64,000 bases of DNA. Origin: Sitta carolinensis (taxonomy: Eukaryota; Chordata; Aves; Passeriformes; Sittidae). Below the pieces are notes generated by a model. That model had not been told where the DNA came from and did no database searches. It was given only the letters and a program-made list of their open reading frames with translations. Positions within the stretch are counted from its first letter, which is position 1, and the number at the start of each line of letters is the position of its first letter. A program made the position numbers and the translations under genes. The stretch covers positions 87,130,243-87,194,242 of the forward strand of contig CM063283.1 in assembly GCA_032173965.1 (NCBI GenBank), given 5' to 3'. Shown here one piece after another: positions 11,636 through 25,394 of this stretch.

Positions 11636-14600
11636 AGACCTGTCCTCAATTCTTCTGCATATATTGTTGACTTGAATATTTTGTTGCCTCCTTTAGGCAC
11701 TCAATTTCCTCTTCAAGTTTATGGGCAACCTTTAATCCTGAACTCCTTGACAAAGATTGCCTATTTCTTGACTTATCTCTACCGTTTTAGGTAATTTCTG
11801 TTTATTTCATCCAAAATGCTGTACTTTTGGCCCCTAGATGGATCTGTCTCTTTCCAATATGCTTTGTTGATGAATTCAGTCACTCTCTCCATAAAGCTAT
11901 GAAAGTGATGGAACAGAGTAGTACAGTGATTTTTTTTTTTATTTTGTGGGAGTGGTAAGAATTTGTTTGCTGAAGAAATTAAATTTTTGGCAACTCAGAG
12001 CAGTTTGTAACTTTAGTTTCAAATGTGTGAATTAACTGTGCCTGAAGAAACATTTAGAAATATTTAAAAAGCACTGCCATTGGCTTTCTACTAACTGATA
12101 AGGCATGTAGCTCAGAGAGTTCAGCTGTCTAGGTGATTTGGAAGTAGAAGAGAGAAAAACTGCCTCACTGCAGGAGCTGCTGTTTAACTCCACTGGGTCA
12201 AGGAAGAAAAACAGCACTAGAAGAAATACAGTGGCCTTGTGGTTGATTGGAATTGAAGCTCCTGTTGTCATTGAGAGCAGAATTAGCAGCCGACCATGTT
12301 AAGAAACCCATTCTCAAATGTCATATGATGTCATGATTTTTACAGATGTGACAGAAGGAATGTCAGTCTGTTAAGACAAACATGTGCTGATCTTGGGTCT
12401 TCCATGACCTGTGGGAATAATCTAACTACCCTGACATTGGATAAGAAGAGAGACAGAGCAAAGTGGGATCTCCTTAAACAAAAAGCTGAGGAGAATAAAA
12501 TAAGCAGGGTTTATTATTAGTAAAGTAACATGTGGTGAAATTCATCCCATTCATATTCACATACATGGTTTTTTAAGCGTGATGTACATTTATAACTTCT
12601 GTCCATGGAGAATGGACAGGAAAAGCAGAGGGTGCAAAGGAAAATAAAGGCACAAAGACTGCAAATTGTGCTGCTGAAAGTAAGATAGAAGCAGCACAAA
12701 GGTTTCTATTGTTTGTCACAGCTAGCACCCATCCTTCCAGGAAGCATTTGACCACCCCTCTTAAATTATCTTCTTATGTTCATAACACATCCCACATAAA
12801 GTTTTCATCTGTTCTTCATTCCCACACTCCCACCTCCTTTGATTGCAAAACACACTCTTAATATCATACAAAGGTGTATTTTGTGATATAATAGTGATTT
12901 AGTTGTGATATATGAATGACATTAGAAATGTTGTTGGGTCACTTATGGATATTAAATATATTCAAAAGTCTGTGGATCATTAAATGAGATTAATTCAACT
13001 GTGCACTTTTAAATAATATTTGACAATATTTGTAACCCCCATGCAGTTTGGATATTCATAACAGGGACTAATATCTGTGCTCCAAATGGTATATTTGCCT
13101 CTCATGTAAGCTGAAGGCATTTGTCTTCCAGATGCCATTCCTGATGTTCAAACCTGAGCCTTGTAAAAGCTATTGCCTTTCCACTCTGGATGCCCCATTG
13201 CCTTTGCTCAGTGCTGGCCACACAAACAATGAACTCACTTTCAGTATCCACAGGCAGCAATCACAGGCACCAGTCTTAGTCACTCAGAAAAAGAAGATTG
13301 CATTTAAGGTGTTGGTTCAAGAAAAACACAGAAAAAAATTACATCCATCCATGAAGATGAAGGGAGCCTGTTTCTGCCCAACACAATGATAAAACTGCGA
13401 ACAGTTCATACCTTTCTGTCAATGACACCCAGAGGATTAATTATTCTCATTCCCTGAAAATACTGCTAGGATCAATGAAATACAGTGTTACCATCTATAC
13501 TGCCATTAAACTGGTATGCTTCAATTAAAAAAAAAATTATAAGTTTGATCTATGAATTTCCATGATTGCGTTTCTTTGTGCACAGTTGCATGGTTTTGTT
13601 GCACGTTGCACATGCACAACATGCCTGCCTTGCTCCTCCCACTGCTCTTCTTTGTCCCTCTCCCCACTGCCCCTCACCTAAACATATCTTCAGGCTCCTT
13701 CTGGACTTGGCAATCCTCTCAAAGGGACTAGGTAGGGGGATATGCCAGTTTGAGGGCAACCTTAGACAGCATTCTGCTTTAAAATATACAAAATTTATGC
13801 TTATGTAGCATAAGAGCTGTACTTTAGCAGACTGTAGTCTATAGAATAATGTCTGGGTGCTACATTGGAAAGTGACTGCAAGTCAACTTATGACTGCATT
13901 TCAACTTGTGTATTTATTATATTTTTCCAGAGGTGAATAACCCTTCCCACTTGTTTGTTTGGATTATTGACTCTACAGTATTTTCTCTGATCACTCATGA
14001 GGTTTAAATATTATAAAAAAAGCTTTTCTGCAGCTTCTCTCTGCCATGCCTCTTCCCTCCATACCAATTAGGCATTTTTCTGTGCTTGTTTCCAGCATAA
14101 AGGGGCTCCTCTGAAATTGCCAGTGTTTGAATTTATGGACCTACTCTTTCATATTACTTGCTGCCAGTGATGTCTCATGCTTGATCAAAGGTGACAGCTG
14201 CATTCTTCAAAGGGACAATTGTGTTCAAGACATTCAATAGGTGTTAAGTGAGCAGTTGTTATCTATGATACTGCTGGTGGCCAAGATCTACCAAAACAGT
14301 AGAGGTGCTGTTGCTGCTGTGCATCTTGCTGCTAAAGCAGTCGGCAAGCACTGCCAGTCACAGGGAATGGTTAGGGTGAAGGAGACCCAATCAGGCATAC
14401 TGTAATTTACAACTGATTGATGAATGCATGAAGAGTGTGGAAACATCAATTAGAAATAAAATTGTGGCCACTAAGGATTTTGGATGTGCTTCTCTTACCC
14501 TCTGCTACTGAGTATAACCCAGAAAACTTGGAAGGTCTGACAGGTAAAAGAAATTCAAAAGGCAAACTCTGTGTGCATCCACAGCTTAATTTGGATTGCA

Positions 14601-15476
14601 TTGCAATGTTTATAATACTTAGCAAAATGTACAAAAAAATGTTTATTTTGCAAAATTTTTGCTCAATTTTGAAATGAAAATTTAATTTTCAAGTAAGGGT
14701 AGAATTATAAATCATTTGTATTCTCATTCTAAGCATGGTTCCTGATTATAATAATTATCTAAAATAACTTTTGACATGGTTTCTAAAATTTTTATTCAAC
14801 TATAATAGCAACTTGAAATAAATTTAGTGTTTCTATTTTAGAATGCATTGCTTTTAAATACATCAAAATAATTTTTCAGATTTTCCATGCTGAGTGAAAC
14901 AGCCTTACTTTAACATTTTGTCCTTAAGCTGGCATTGCCAGTGCTACGCTTTTGATCCATATGACCTGCTTTTCTGAATCCTTCCTCTCTGTTTTTTTTG
15001 TGTGGGTTCCCAGTGGAGTGATCGATATCATTTATCTCAGTATAGAAGAATTGGAGTTGATATTGATTATACTGTTTTAGATTTTGAAATTCCTTTGTAA
15101 ATGTGTAAAGCCTATGAACATCTACCATTTGTCTACCAACACCTTAAAAGAATCATCCTTCCTCTGACCACATAATTGTTAAATTGTGCATGCAAAATGG
15201 CTAGAGGATATTCTGTCCCTTTTCCAGGAGGTTATCAGGGAAAAACTTGCAAGAGAACATTGTGTTGTTTATATATGCTCCAGTTTAAGAACTCAAAGGT
15301 CAATAGTTGCCAAAAGCAGTTTCACTTAGTAACTTACTACTTTTCCCAAGCTCTGCAACCTGCCTCACCAGTGATCCTTATCATTTATTAGTGAAAGTGT
15401 ACATATCCAGCTCCTAGATCTCTACCCATAGGCAAGTAATCTTGGTTTACTGAAATAATCTGTCCACTTTCTTGTA
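11635..15476. other. non-coding DNA, no gene seen
   Basis: Many short frames are present; the longest are about 80-85 codons (for example 13132-13389 and 13566-13808). None has a domain, signal peptide or repeat pattern I recognise. No LTR or LINE was seen. Pyrimidine-rich sequence at 13620-13690 explains the complementary frames there. Confidence 0.55.
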
Positions 15477-15499
15477 TAATTAATCATAATGATTAATTA
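15477..15499. other. 23-bp near-perfect palindrome with TAATTA cores
   Basis: Arms of 11 bp (15477-15487 and 15489-15499) are exact inverted copies around a single central A. Each arm contains TAATTA and an ATCAT/ATGAT half. TAATTA is the classic homeodomain core, so this could bind a homeodomain dimer or extrude as a small cruciform. It could also be chance in AT-rich DNA. Confidence 0.45.
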
Positions 15500-17519
15500 C
15501 CTGAATAAGCAAATATTACCTGTAAATACAATGGGCTTACATTGTAATCTTTTTGTTTCTTAACACTTCCTTACTGACTGAATCTGCAGTGCAACTTGAT
15601 TGACTGAAAGTTTTTCTTGGGTTGGAGATAGCCTTATTTTTTTTTCCTTCCATGAAATAGCTAAGAACTATATCAATTTTGGTTTGTTTGCTTGCTTGTT
15701 TGCTTTTTTTAATTAAAAAAAAAAAAATCATTATACTAATTTTTCCAGATCACAAGATAGAGTGTTACTAAATATTTAAATTTCATCTGCTTTCAACAGC
15801 TTGATTTTGTCTTCAAATGACTTATGACACCCTATTGATTTAAAGGAGTTGTTTCTGTTGCATGCTGATGGAATTGAAATGAAAATTAAGGTTACCTTTT
15901 CTTTCCTTTTTTTGTCAAGGTGAGATTTTTCTTTTATTTACAGGTTTTTCAAACAGGAATAAAAAAATATATTTTTCATTTTAACAGTTATTTTAAATGA
16001 CATTTCCAGGTAGGAAGTTCTGTTAAAGTTGATAGATTTTTGTTAACTTAACGGTATTCCAAAGTGCTGATAGAAGTCCTGTCTTTGGCAAATACTGCTA
16101 ATAATGCTGTTCATTTCAGAGGAGTTCTCCTTTTTTGTCCTGACCACTTACCTTTGGTAATTCTGGTGTTTAACTGAAGCTATCTTTTAGTCAAAACTGT
16201 TCAATAATTATTGCTCAGACCAATTCTGTGCAGAGAATACCCAGATGAAAAGATGAAGAACAGAACTTTACTTTAAAATTTTGCAGCTTAAAAAGAAAAG
16301 GCATTCATGCTAAATGACTTCATAAAAAAAATCCAAGCAAAATTACCATGGTGCTGAAATTTGCAGATCAATTGTGTACATAATTTAGGGATTTTGAAAT
16401 ACTGCTATATTTTTATGTACGTGTGTGTGTTAAACCGAAAAAAAGGCACCAAAAAACCCCCAAAAACCAAACCCAAACTAAAAAATGCAGAAACCTTTAT
16501 TTTTTATCTAGAGTGCTCACAGAGTAAATAAATGGTTCTGTTCAAATAGACTTGGACTTGCTTTCTTCTAATTGTGATGGCATCATTCAATCAAATAATA
16601 TAGTTAATGAACATTAAAGCAAAAAAGAACAAAAAAAACCCCAAATGGACAATGATGGGAAAGCAGTAGCTGCAGTACAAGAAATTAACCCAAGAAAATA
16701 AAGCATTCAATTATCATGGAGCATCTGAATGAAAAGAAATGAAAACAGATTGTCATCAGATCCTTTCTTGCCCCTAAAAGTTTGATACCATTTCTTTAGG
16801 GAATAGTTTGCAAATGATATATATAATATGTGTAACACAACCATAAACAGCCATATAATTTGCCTCACTTACAATCTGTTCCCTGATCTTTGTTCATCCC
16901 AAAGAAGAAAGAAAAGTTGCAGATCTTGAAACAGTAGGATGGGGAAATAAATCAAAGCTGCAGTTAATAAAACTGATTTGGGATATTACAATTGTAAATG
17001 TTTGCCAGTTTTTCTTTGTGCATATTACAGAATTTATGCTGGCTCTGGGTTTTCAGTGTCTGTGGAAAATTTCTGAAGATATTTTAACATAGGTAATGTT
17101 AAATATAGAAACAAATTAAGATAACTAGTGGGAAATTGTGTTATATATATTAAAATCTAGACTTAAGTTCAAATATAGAAATATTGAAAAGTCTCCTTGT
17201 GACATGGGCAGCGAAGTATTTGTTCTCTTCTTTTCTTGGGCTTTCTAAATCTGTTTGAGAGCCAATAAAAGAGCAGGATTAAGGAGAAACCTATACTGGA
17301 GAAAATTACATATCTGAAGTATTAACTTGTATATTCAGGGATGTTAACACTTTCACCAAACACGTTGTTCTCAGGTCTGTAACTCATCTGCACTTAGACT
17401 ATTATGGCTCTCTTCTTAGCTAAAAGTCAGTTTCAGTGTCTGTGAGAGGGTGGGAATGTCTCCAATAAGTTGCTGTCAAAACATGAGAAAACAAAATGCC
17501 ATCATTTTTGTTGTCCTTG
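15500..17519. other. non-coding AT-rich DNA with a short A/C-rich tract
   Basis: No gene was recognised. An A/C-rich low-complexity tract lies at about 16438-16490, and a shorter one at 16620-16646. An alternating GTGTGTGT patch is at about 16421-16430. Confidence 0.5.
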
Positions 17520-17700
17520 TTCCACTCCACGCAACCCCCAGCTGTGCACGGCCACTTGCTACTGACCCCTACCTTGTCCCGTTTTCATTCCCCCTTTGAG
17601 GTTACGCGGGACTGCACCGAGCAGCGCTGCGTTTGGGAAAGGATCCCACAACATCGTCCAGCAGAAATCCGGGCAGGAACAGGAGTAGCTCGTTGCAGAC
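17520..17700. promoter_or_regulatory. isolated CpG-dense patch (possible small CpG island or exon)
   Basis: Eleven CpG dinucleotides fall between 17530 and 17692 (17530, 17549, 17580, 17605, 17607, 17618, 17625, 17630, 17655, 17670, 17691). The flanking hundreds of bases have almost none. The patch is also clearly more GC-rich than its surroundings. CpG clustering in a methylated vertebrate genome suggests protection from deamination (promoter, enhancer or exon) or a recent GC-rich insertion. A 104-codon frame spans it on + (17496-17810), with no recognisable domain, and a 77-codon frame opposes it on -. It is too short for a standard CpG island. Promoter function is inference only. Confidence 0.35.
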
Positions 17701-17810
17701 CTGGAGCCTTCAGAGCTGGTCAGCACAGGTGTGCTGTTCCTGACAAACTGTATTGCATCTGTTATAGGCTGCAGGATCACTGGAGAAGACATGCAGAATG
17801 TGAAGCTTAG

Positions 17811-19509
17811 CTGAGAATGGCTGAAGAGATGTTTTCATGATATCATGTTTATGCCATTTAAATCCTGTTTCTCACTGGGATACTACAATTCTTCTCTCCT
17901 CTTGCTTTGCCCACACCCTCTCAAAAAACAAAACTGTCAAGGCAATCAGAGTGTTTTGTGCTATAAAGACTGATCTAGTAATAATATTGATTCTTCAGAT
18001 CTTTTCAGTGAAAAAGTAGAATATTTTTTGCAAATAATGACATTCTGGGGCAAAAAGCAAAAATGGCAGCAGATAGTGGAAAATGGACTTATCTGAGTAC
18101 TTAAATTAGTTTCATTTTAATATGTATCTGAAAGAATCCTTTCAAAAAGTCCAGTGATTTACCCCTTGACCGCATACAAAGTAAACAACAGCACAGTAAA
18201 GTGATGGCATAAATGAGAAGAAAAGCACATCCCTTGTTTACATTATGCATTATACTGCCTACACGTATCATAGTGACGACTGAACAGTCTTAAAGGATTA
18301 ATACATATGCAAGTTCTTCATTTTTACCCTCAAATCATTAGTTTTCTGTGAAACAGGAACAGAAACAAAGCATGCAGTATAGAGCTGATCAAGCAAACCC
18401 TTTTACTTATTGTTTTCCACATGTATTTAAGCAGGATTTCCAGGTGTGTTCTTGAAAATAAACCTACTTTTGTCAGAGAAAATGGTAAAATTTGTACAAC
18501 CTTTTAAAAATCAGTATATGAATTTAAAATATTGCATTTAGTGCCATTTGAAATAAAGTTGTTGATCGTACATCTGAATAAGATTCAGACATTAATTTCT
18601 TCTTGGCCATAGAAAGAGAAAATGCAAAGCATGCTTATGATGTGACAGCTGATTGAGTTCATACATGGATTCTGTGATTTTTGTGTTTTGTTTCCCCTGG
18701 AAAAAAAAATCATATAAAACATGAGAATCTCTAACAGGCTAAAATGTAGTAAAAAATTATAGGCTTAAGGTATTTAAAATATTTTTTAAGTAACAGAAAA
18801 TGTTTTATACCATGGTAATGTTGAACAGAGCATTAGTTTTCTATGGCAAAATATGCAAAATTCATGAAAAGAAAAAATAATGTAGCTGTCTTAACATTGT
18901 TATTTTGTGCATATGCCTTGCAATAAAGGTATTTAAATACAATCAGTTTCATAAATATAGTCACATATATCAGCTTCTCAGCTTGCATATTTTAATGCAA
19001 ACTATCACATACTTTTGCATATTAATCCTAGGGGGAAAAATGCCATTTTTGTATGTTTGCATTAATGTTGTCATAATAATCTATCTGATCTGTTTTAATT
19101 GTCTCTGGGTAGTGACCCAAAGAAGAATTGTCTTTTTGCAACATTTAAAGATTAATGTAAAAAGTCTTATCTTTTTTGGCCTGATGCACAACAAAACCAC
19201 TGTGAGAATAAAAATCTTTGTCTATGACAGCTACCTTGTCTCAGCCTGGATTCTGAATTTTTTGCTTTGTCTTTTGCCCTATCTTTCATATCATGCTTCC
19301 ACTTTGGTCTTATGCACTGGCATCTCAAAAAATTAATAAAATGTGCTTTCATAATATCTTTTTCCTTCTTTGAAAACATTCCTGGAAAAGGCACAGCTGG
19401 GGAAGCAAGAGATACCCAGGACTAGTAAATCCTCATCGCTATTACTCTTTCTTTTCTGTCCCGCTTAAGTGACCTCTCAGTGTCTACTGTTGAAGTATTA
19501 TTGTTGTTT
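17811..19509. other. non-coding AT-rich DNA, no gene seen
   Basis: The 143-codon frame at 18905-19336 (+) is dominated by I, Y, L, C and F in AT-rich sequence and shows no family pattern, so I treat it as chance. No repeat family was recognised. Confidence 0.55.
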
Positions 19510-19950
19510 ATCATAGATTCATAGCAAGTAGGGCTGGAAGGGAGATAGAAAGAATGTTCAATCCCTTCTCCTACCCTGAGGCAGAACCAGCTGTATCTAA
19601 ATCTTCCCTGACAGATGTTTGTCTATCCCGTTTTTAAAAACCTTTAGTCTGGGGATTCCAAAAATTCCCTAGGCAATCTATTCATTTACTTCGCTGTCCT
19701 CACAGTGAGAGAGCTTGTTTCTTCTTCTATCTTTTCTAATGTCTAAACTCAATAATAAGCTCCATATTGCAGTTTTCATCGTTATCCTCTCTTGCATCTT
19801 CAACAAACACGGACAGCAATCTGCAGTCTTTCTCCTTGAAGCCACCTTTCTTATATTTGAAGACTAATATATGAATATTAATATCAGGTTTTCTCTTTTC
19901 TTATGATTAAAAAATCTCACAATTTGGTTTTCTTCCCATGAACATCCCCA
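19510..19950 (-). mobile_element. old CR1 LINE 3' end, minus orientation
   Basis: The + strand starts with tcatagattcatag, the complement of the CR1 terminal 'ATTCTATGA' repeat, followed directly by 'gggctggaaggga'. That is the usual reversed order of a CR1 3' end. Further in are diverged matches to the old amniote CR1 3' UTR and ORF2 end: 'gacagatgtttgtc', 'ttaaaaacctttagt', 'ccctaggcaatctattc', 'cacagtgagagagcttgtttc', and a 'ttctcttttct' block near 19890. Divergence is high, so this is older than the copy at 4.8 kb. The far boundary is approximate. Confidence 0.8.
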
Positions 19951-19951
19951 T

Positions 19952-20020
19952 TGCCTGCCTTCTTCCTTCCTTCCTTCCTTCCTTCCTTCCTTCCTGCCTG
20001 CCTGCCTGCCTGCCTGCCTC
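19952..20020. repeat. compound tetranucleotide microsatellite (TTCC)n then (TGCC)n
   Basis: About eight TTCC units (19963-19994) pass directly into about six TGCC units (19995-20019). It lies at the 5' side of the old minus-strand CR1. One strand is wholly pyrimidine in the TTCC half, so it is polymorphism-prone. Confidence 0.95.
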
Positions 20021-23000
20021 TTCTTCTCACAACTAAGCTGATTTTCTTGCTATATCTTATTATTTGGATCCAATATATCCACATGAGGCAGTAATTGCAC
20101 GGACAAAAATGTGTTGAAACTTTCAGTGGTCAGTGCAGGACCCATCCTACAGTGAATGACTATATCCTTTATGCAGCCAATGGAAAGGCCAACTAGCTGG
20201 CTCCCTGAAGGCAATCCTGAGTTAGGTATGTAACGTTAGATACCTACATTGGTATAGTAAGTCTTTAGGAGGAACAGTGAAAAGTGGTGACTGAAAGAGG
20301 AAGAAGAAATGAGAAACAAAACAAATTATGTGTGCAAATTAAGATAACGTGCCTACTGGTAACTAATAGTGCAAACAGAATACTCCATGCCCGAAGTCCT
20401 GAGAAATCATTGTCCTCCTAGACATTATTGGTCCAACAAGTGGACTTAAGAACAGAGGGGAGAAGATCGATCTGCAGAGATATCACCCAGAAAGATTCTG
20501 TTAGCTGCAGGAAAAGGCCTGAACTTTCATTTCAACCCCTTAGACAACTGCACTGACTAGAGGGGCTGCTAAATAAAGTGACACTGTGTGTTTGCTCAGG
20601 GACAAACATGACACTCCCTACCTTATTCGTAGATTAACATTTAACCCATGAGACTTCTGAGCTGATTTTTATGGTGTTGTAGTTATAAAAAAAATTTGTA
20701 GGTGCTCTTTACCTTTTTTTCTGTTTTGTTTTTAATGCAGCTCACATAAAAAAACCCAGTGGAATTCAATTTCTAAATAACCATTAATATGTTGCTCACA
20801 TTTCAGACAATTCTACTTTGTTTTGGGCATATTAGACTGTGTTCTTTTGATATGTTTAATTTTTGCAATTGAAGCTTTCTGAACTCACAGTGAGGTATTT
20901 GTAGGAAGTTAATTAGCCCATGCAAATTCACTAACATCTGTTTTCTACTTTAAAATAATTGAAATTGTCTTTTATGGTACAGTTAATAAAAATTAAATAA
21001 TTAGTAAAATTTTATGCTATACAAATGACCCAGGCTGTGTTGGAGCTTTCAGACAGATGTGATCAACTTTCTCTAGGCTGCTGATTGGAAACAAAAATCA
21101 ATTTTACTAAACTGAAAACCATATTAAAGATATCGTAGATACCTTGAAATATAAAATAAAGTCAGACAATATGCCCCCATGCCTTTCTGTAAAGCATGTT
21201 ATCAGTCTTGGTGAAAATAAGTCTGAGGTAAATGTTGTTATTAAAGTTTAAGTATGGACCTTGCACAAATTAGGCCATAATCTTGTTATCAAATGGATAT
21301 AGAAGTAGGTGGACATCTTAAAGATCAGGAAAGAGCAGTATTTTCAGAACTAAAGCCAGCACTACTTATTGAAATAATCAGAAAATTTTTGGGTGGAATT
21401 CATCCCACTTAACTGTAGATACCAAAACGAAAAATGTAACATGACTCTATCTTCAAGCTAAGGAAAAAAAAAAAAATCAGGAGACTTTAGAAGACCAAAT
21501 TCCAGATGTTCTAAAAACCCTTGGGCCTGAGATCATATGAGCACTCTGCTTATTTCATCATATAGGAGAGAAGTCTATGAAATCCGTCATAGTCTAACAA
21601 GTTAGGGATTGGAATCCAGGAGATATTTCAGCCTTTTCTCATTACTTGCATTTGAGTCTATGTGGTTTTTTTCCATGTTAGAAAGCTTTCCCATACAACA
21701 ATATCAATGATAGCAAAAGATATCAAACACAGACATTTAGAAATCTTCAGTAAAGGTAGCAAAATTTAGCATGATTAAGTTTTCTTTAGCAATATGTTTT
21801 GTGTTGTGTCTTAGAATGGCATCTCTTAGTAGACAAAATTTTTAACAAAACTGTATTTTTATGGGAAATTCCCCTTAACCATTCCAATTTCCAAATTATC
21901 TCTTTCAAAGACATTGTTGTGATATAAGGTTATACATTTTAATATATCTTTTACAAGGTATCTTGGGAAATTATAAGAATTTTCTCTCATAGTCTCTACT
22001 ATATGAATATTCAATGTAGAGGTGGCTACCAGTGATGAGAAAAAATTCATTTTAGTTTATTGAGAAATATTTGGATGTGGGAAACCAGTGTGATATGGCA
22101 ATAAACACTGCTGACCCCTGAAGAATACTTCAGAGGATGGTGCCACAATATGAACTGTGTTATACAACTGCAGCAACAAAGATTATAACCACAAACAGAT
22201 GGAATATATTCCTCAGAATATCTCTTAGTGATTATACTGGTCAATATTAAAAGTGAAAACACCTTTCAATTTTTTTTATGATAATAATCATGGATCAGTG
22301 GCAACAGGGAGGTGGCTGTGCTCACATGCACCTCTCCATGGAGTTTGCTACTAGAGGCTGCCTATCTCACTGCCACTGTCTCCCTTTGCTGAGGAGAAAA
22401 AGCTACAAGGCTGAATTTAAGCACACTCAGTAACTTATACCACTTGGCAATCAGTTGCAGCAGGGATCCACCCAGGTCGTCAAGTTACGAATGCAACATA
22501 ACCCCTCTGCCAAGTGTGTAGCACTTAAAGTCTGTGCAGTGCCTAAGAATCCTTTAAAATCTGTCACCTGTTTGGCTTATTCCCTGATTGATAGCTGTAA
22601 GCACTCCATGCCTTAGAAACTTTAAAAAATAAACATCTGGATTTTCTTGACACGTAATTTTTTTCTTTACTTGCTAAACGCTTGGGAATCCTTCAGTGCA
22701 TTAATAACTTCAAGTGGGAAAACAAATAACAAGTACATGAGGGCAAAGACAGTCTTCCTAACTTCAGTTCATAATACTCACTTTTGGGTCAAACCCTTGG
22801 GGCCGACAGAGGATGCAATAAGGTCACCCTCCCCCTGCCTTTCTGCTGCCATTTGGTAACTTGACACTGAGCACCAGCTGCCTCAATGGCTTTGATACAG
22901 CCAAGCAGAGCAGCAGGTATTAGCTGTGGGTGGCAAAGTCCCCATTTGGGTCACCTTCAGCCAGTTGTCTGAATTTAAGGTTACTGGGGGCCGTTGATCT

Positions 23001-25394
23001 CACATTTCAGGGATACCAGCAGGTCAGTCAGTCTTACCAAGGTTTTGGCAAGAAATTATAGACTACATATTAAAAAAAATGGATGAAATTTTAGCTAAAA
23101 TATGAAGGAGGAGGTGACAATGCATCATAAAGAACAAGTATATTTGTAGTCCTTGTATGTCATCTACATTTGTAGGCCTCCTATGTGGAAAAACACATCT
23201 ATGTAGGACCTGGATTGTGCTGCCATTTGTAGGTTTTGCTATGGAGACTATTTGCTTGTACTTGACATGGAAATCTTGGGGTTTAGCTCCTTTCTCTGGA
23301 AATAGCCAGGAATAAAAAGAGCATGGCCAAAGAACATTCTGCTTTTGCTGACATTCATATGAGTACTGAAGTGACCGAGTATGGATCTCTGAAGCATATA
23401 GAGGGGAAAATGCAACTTCACTGCTTATTGATGGAACCTGAAAAATATGTTACCAACACTATTTGACAAAGGAAAAAAACTTAAGCTTTTGATTGTCATG
23501 CACTGATCCTGATAATCCAGACCTCTGTTCATTCTTGAATTCTTATTATTTACTGCTGAGAAACCTAAATAACATGAGATTTCGATATCAACAGATTTTG
23601 CAGTTGAAGTTTCAGAAACAAAAATCACAAAGATTTTGGCTGTGACTGCCAAAATAAAGAGTTTCTTCAAGCAAGGATCTAAGAAATCCTTTGCTTCAAA
23701 GAAGAAATCTGGCACCATCTTTTTTTTCAACTTTTATAGGAGAATTGACAGCAACTTCCAAATGGCACACTGAATTTCAGTACTGTTTAGACTTAGGAAG
23801 TTAAACAAATAGTAACTCACTTGTCCCAGTCGTTAACCACTATCACCAACTAAAACTGAATGTAGTAAATAAGAGACTGACAAATTATGTAAGTGACTTA
23901 GAAACGGGACTTTTCTTGAATTTGCATTGACTCGTGTTCCAGAATTATCGTTTTGCTCTTAAAAAACTTCAGGCCCTCCTTTGTGTTTGCTTTCTTGTGC
24001 CCTTAATCCTGAAAGGCCCCCATATTTTAAGTCCCAATAGTACTAGTCAAGCAGTTTGCAGAAGCAACTACAATATGTCTTGTTTACCATTGAAGCTAAT
24101 AGCATCCTTTATTAAAGCAAATGATTGTGCACTAATTTCTCAGTGCAAGACAAAACCATGAAAGCAAAATTGTCTGGAAACAGCATGGTATCTTAAAAAA
24201 GTATGTAATATGCTTAAATGTTTGTAAATTATGATTTTATTCACCTTGGAAGACAATCTATCTTCATCAGTGAGGATGCAAAATGTAAAATTGAGACTGT
24301 AATAGTTACTTACTCACCCTTTCACTCCTACACACACTACTTAGAAACACTAGAAGCTAAAATTTCTGCCTCTGCTGTGAAATAGAGAAGTACTTCTTCA
24401 GATACCTGAAAAGGAGATTTATCAAAACCCTTCTTCTTCATATGATACTATAAAATCAGATAGCATATTGAACTGATTGCTGTAATTCTTCAAAGTTTAT
24501 TTTCCTGAGCGTAACAGATGCATATCATGAGCTGTTTTAATATCAAAAGGTGTTGTTTATGGATATTTTATTACATTCCTATACTCGTGTTTCCTTCTTA
24601 ATGACAAAATATGCATTTTCATATAATTTTTTGCTGATAAAGTACTTTAAGGTAAAGGACCTAATTGTTTTAAAAGAATTTATCAACAGATATCATTAAC
24701 AAAATATTTTAATCATTATAGTTTATGTAGACTAAATGTAAGCATTTATTAATACAAGCTAAGCACTCATTATAAATTTGCACAGAAAATTATAAAATAT
24801 TATGTATGAAATGAATCATTAGCATGGACCATTAAGTCCTCTATTTTCCTTTAATTGAATTTGTCAGTAGTACCCTCTTTAACTGAAAACCAGTCATAAC
24901 CACAAAATTAAATAATAATTAAAGAAACAACTATTCAAACAGTTGCTTGGTAGCTAAGGTGCCATTTAACCAAAACAGCAATTTAATGTAAATTGCAGCC
25001 CATGTAGACATAGTTCTGAAAATTATACATCCTGTGGTTCGTATACGTTTGAATTAGCAAAACATTTTCACAGTCTAGATGTTCTTATAGTGGTTCTGTA
25101 AGCATAAAGGAAGACTGAATAAATTGGTGAAAATAGGTATAAACAGACCTATAGCAATTAAAGCTGATTAAGACTTTACAGAAATAAATTGCTGGCTGTT
25201 CTGTAAATTTTTCGCAGATTAGAAAATGCACCATCTTGGAGTATGGGCATTCAGTCATTCAGTAAAGATGCACTGCATGTGAAACAAAAAAAAAAAATTC
25301 TTTGCCCATTAGTGTTTTCTTCTTACTTTACCCAATTATTAAAAGATAGGTGGAACCTTCTATTTACAGAAATGTTGCACTGTCCTTTTCACAC
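20021..25394. other. AT-rich non-coding DNA with possible conserved stretches
   Basis: No gene was recognised; the largest frame is 101 codons at 23425-23730 on -, with no domain. Two parts have the look of conserved non-coding DNA, meaning complex AT-rich sequence dense in homeodomain and octamer-like words with no simple repeats. One is about 20905-21010, with TTAATTAG and ATGCAAAT close together. The other is about 24640-25240. Neither can be confirmed without alignment. A block at 22300-23040 is somewhat more GC-rich but otherwise anonymous. Confidence 0.4.

Noticed and set aside
18905..19336. 143-codon + frame resembling a hydrophobic membrane protein
   Set aside because: Hydrophobicity follows from AT-rich codons; no ordered membrane pattern or family match.
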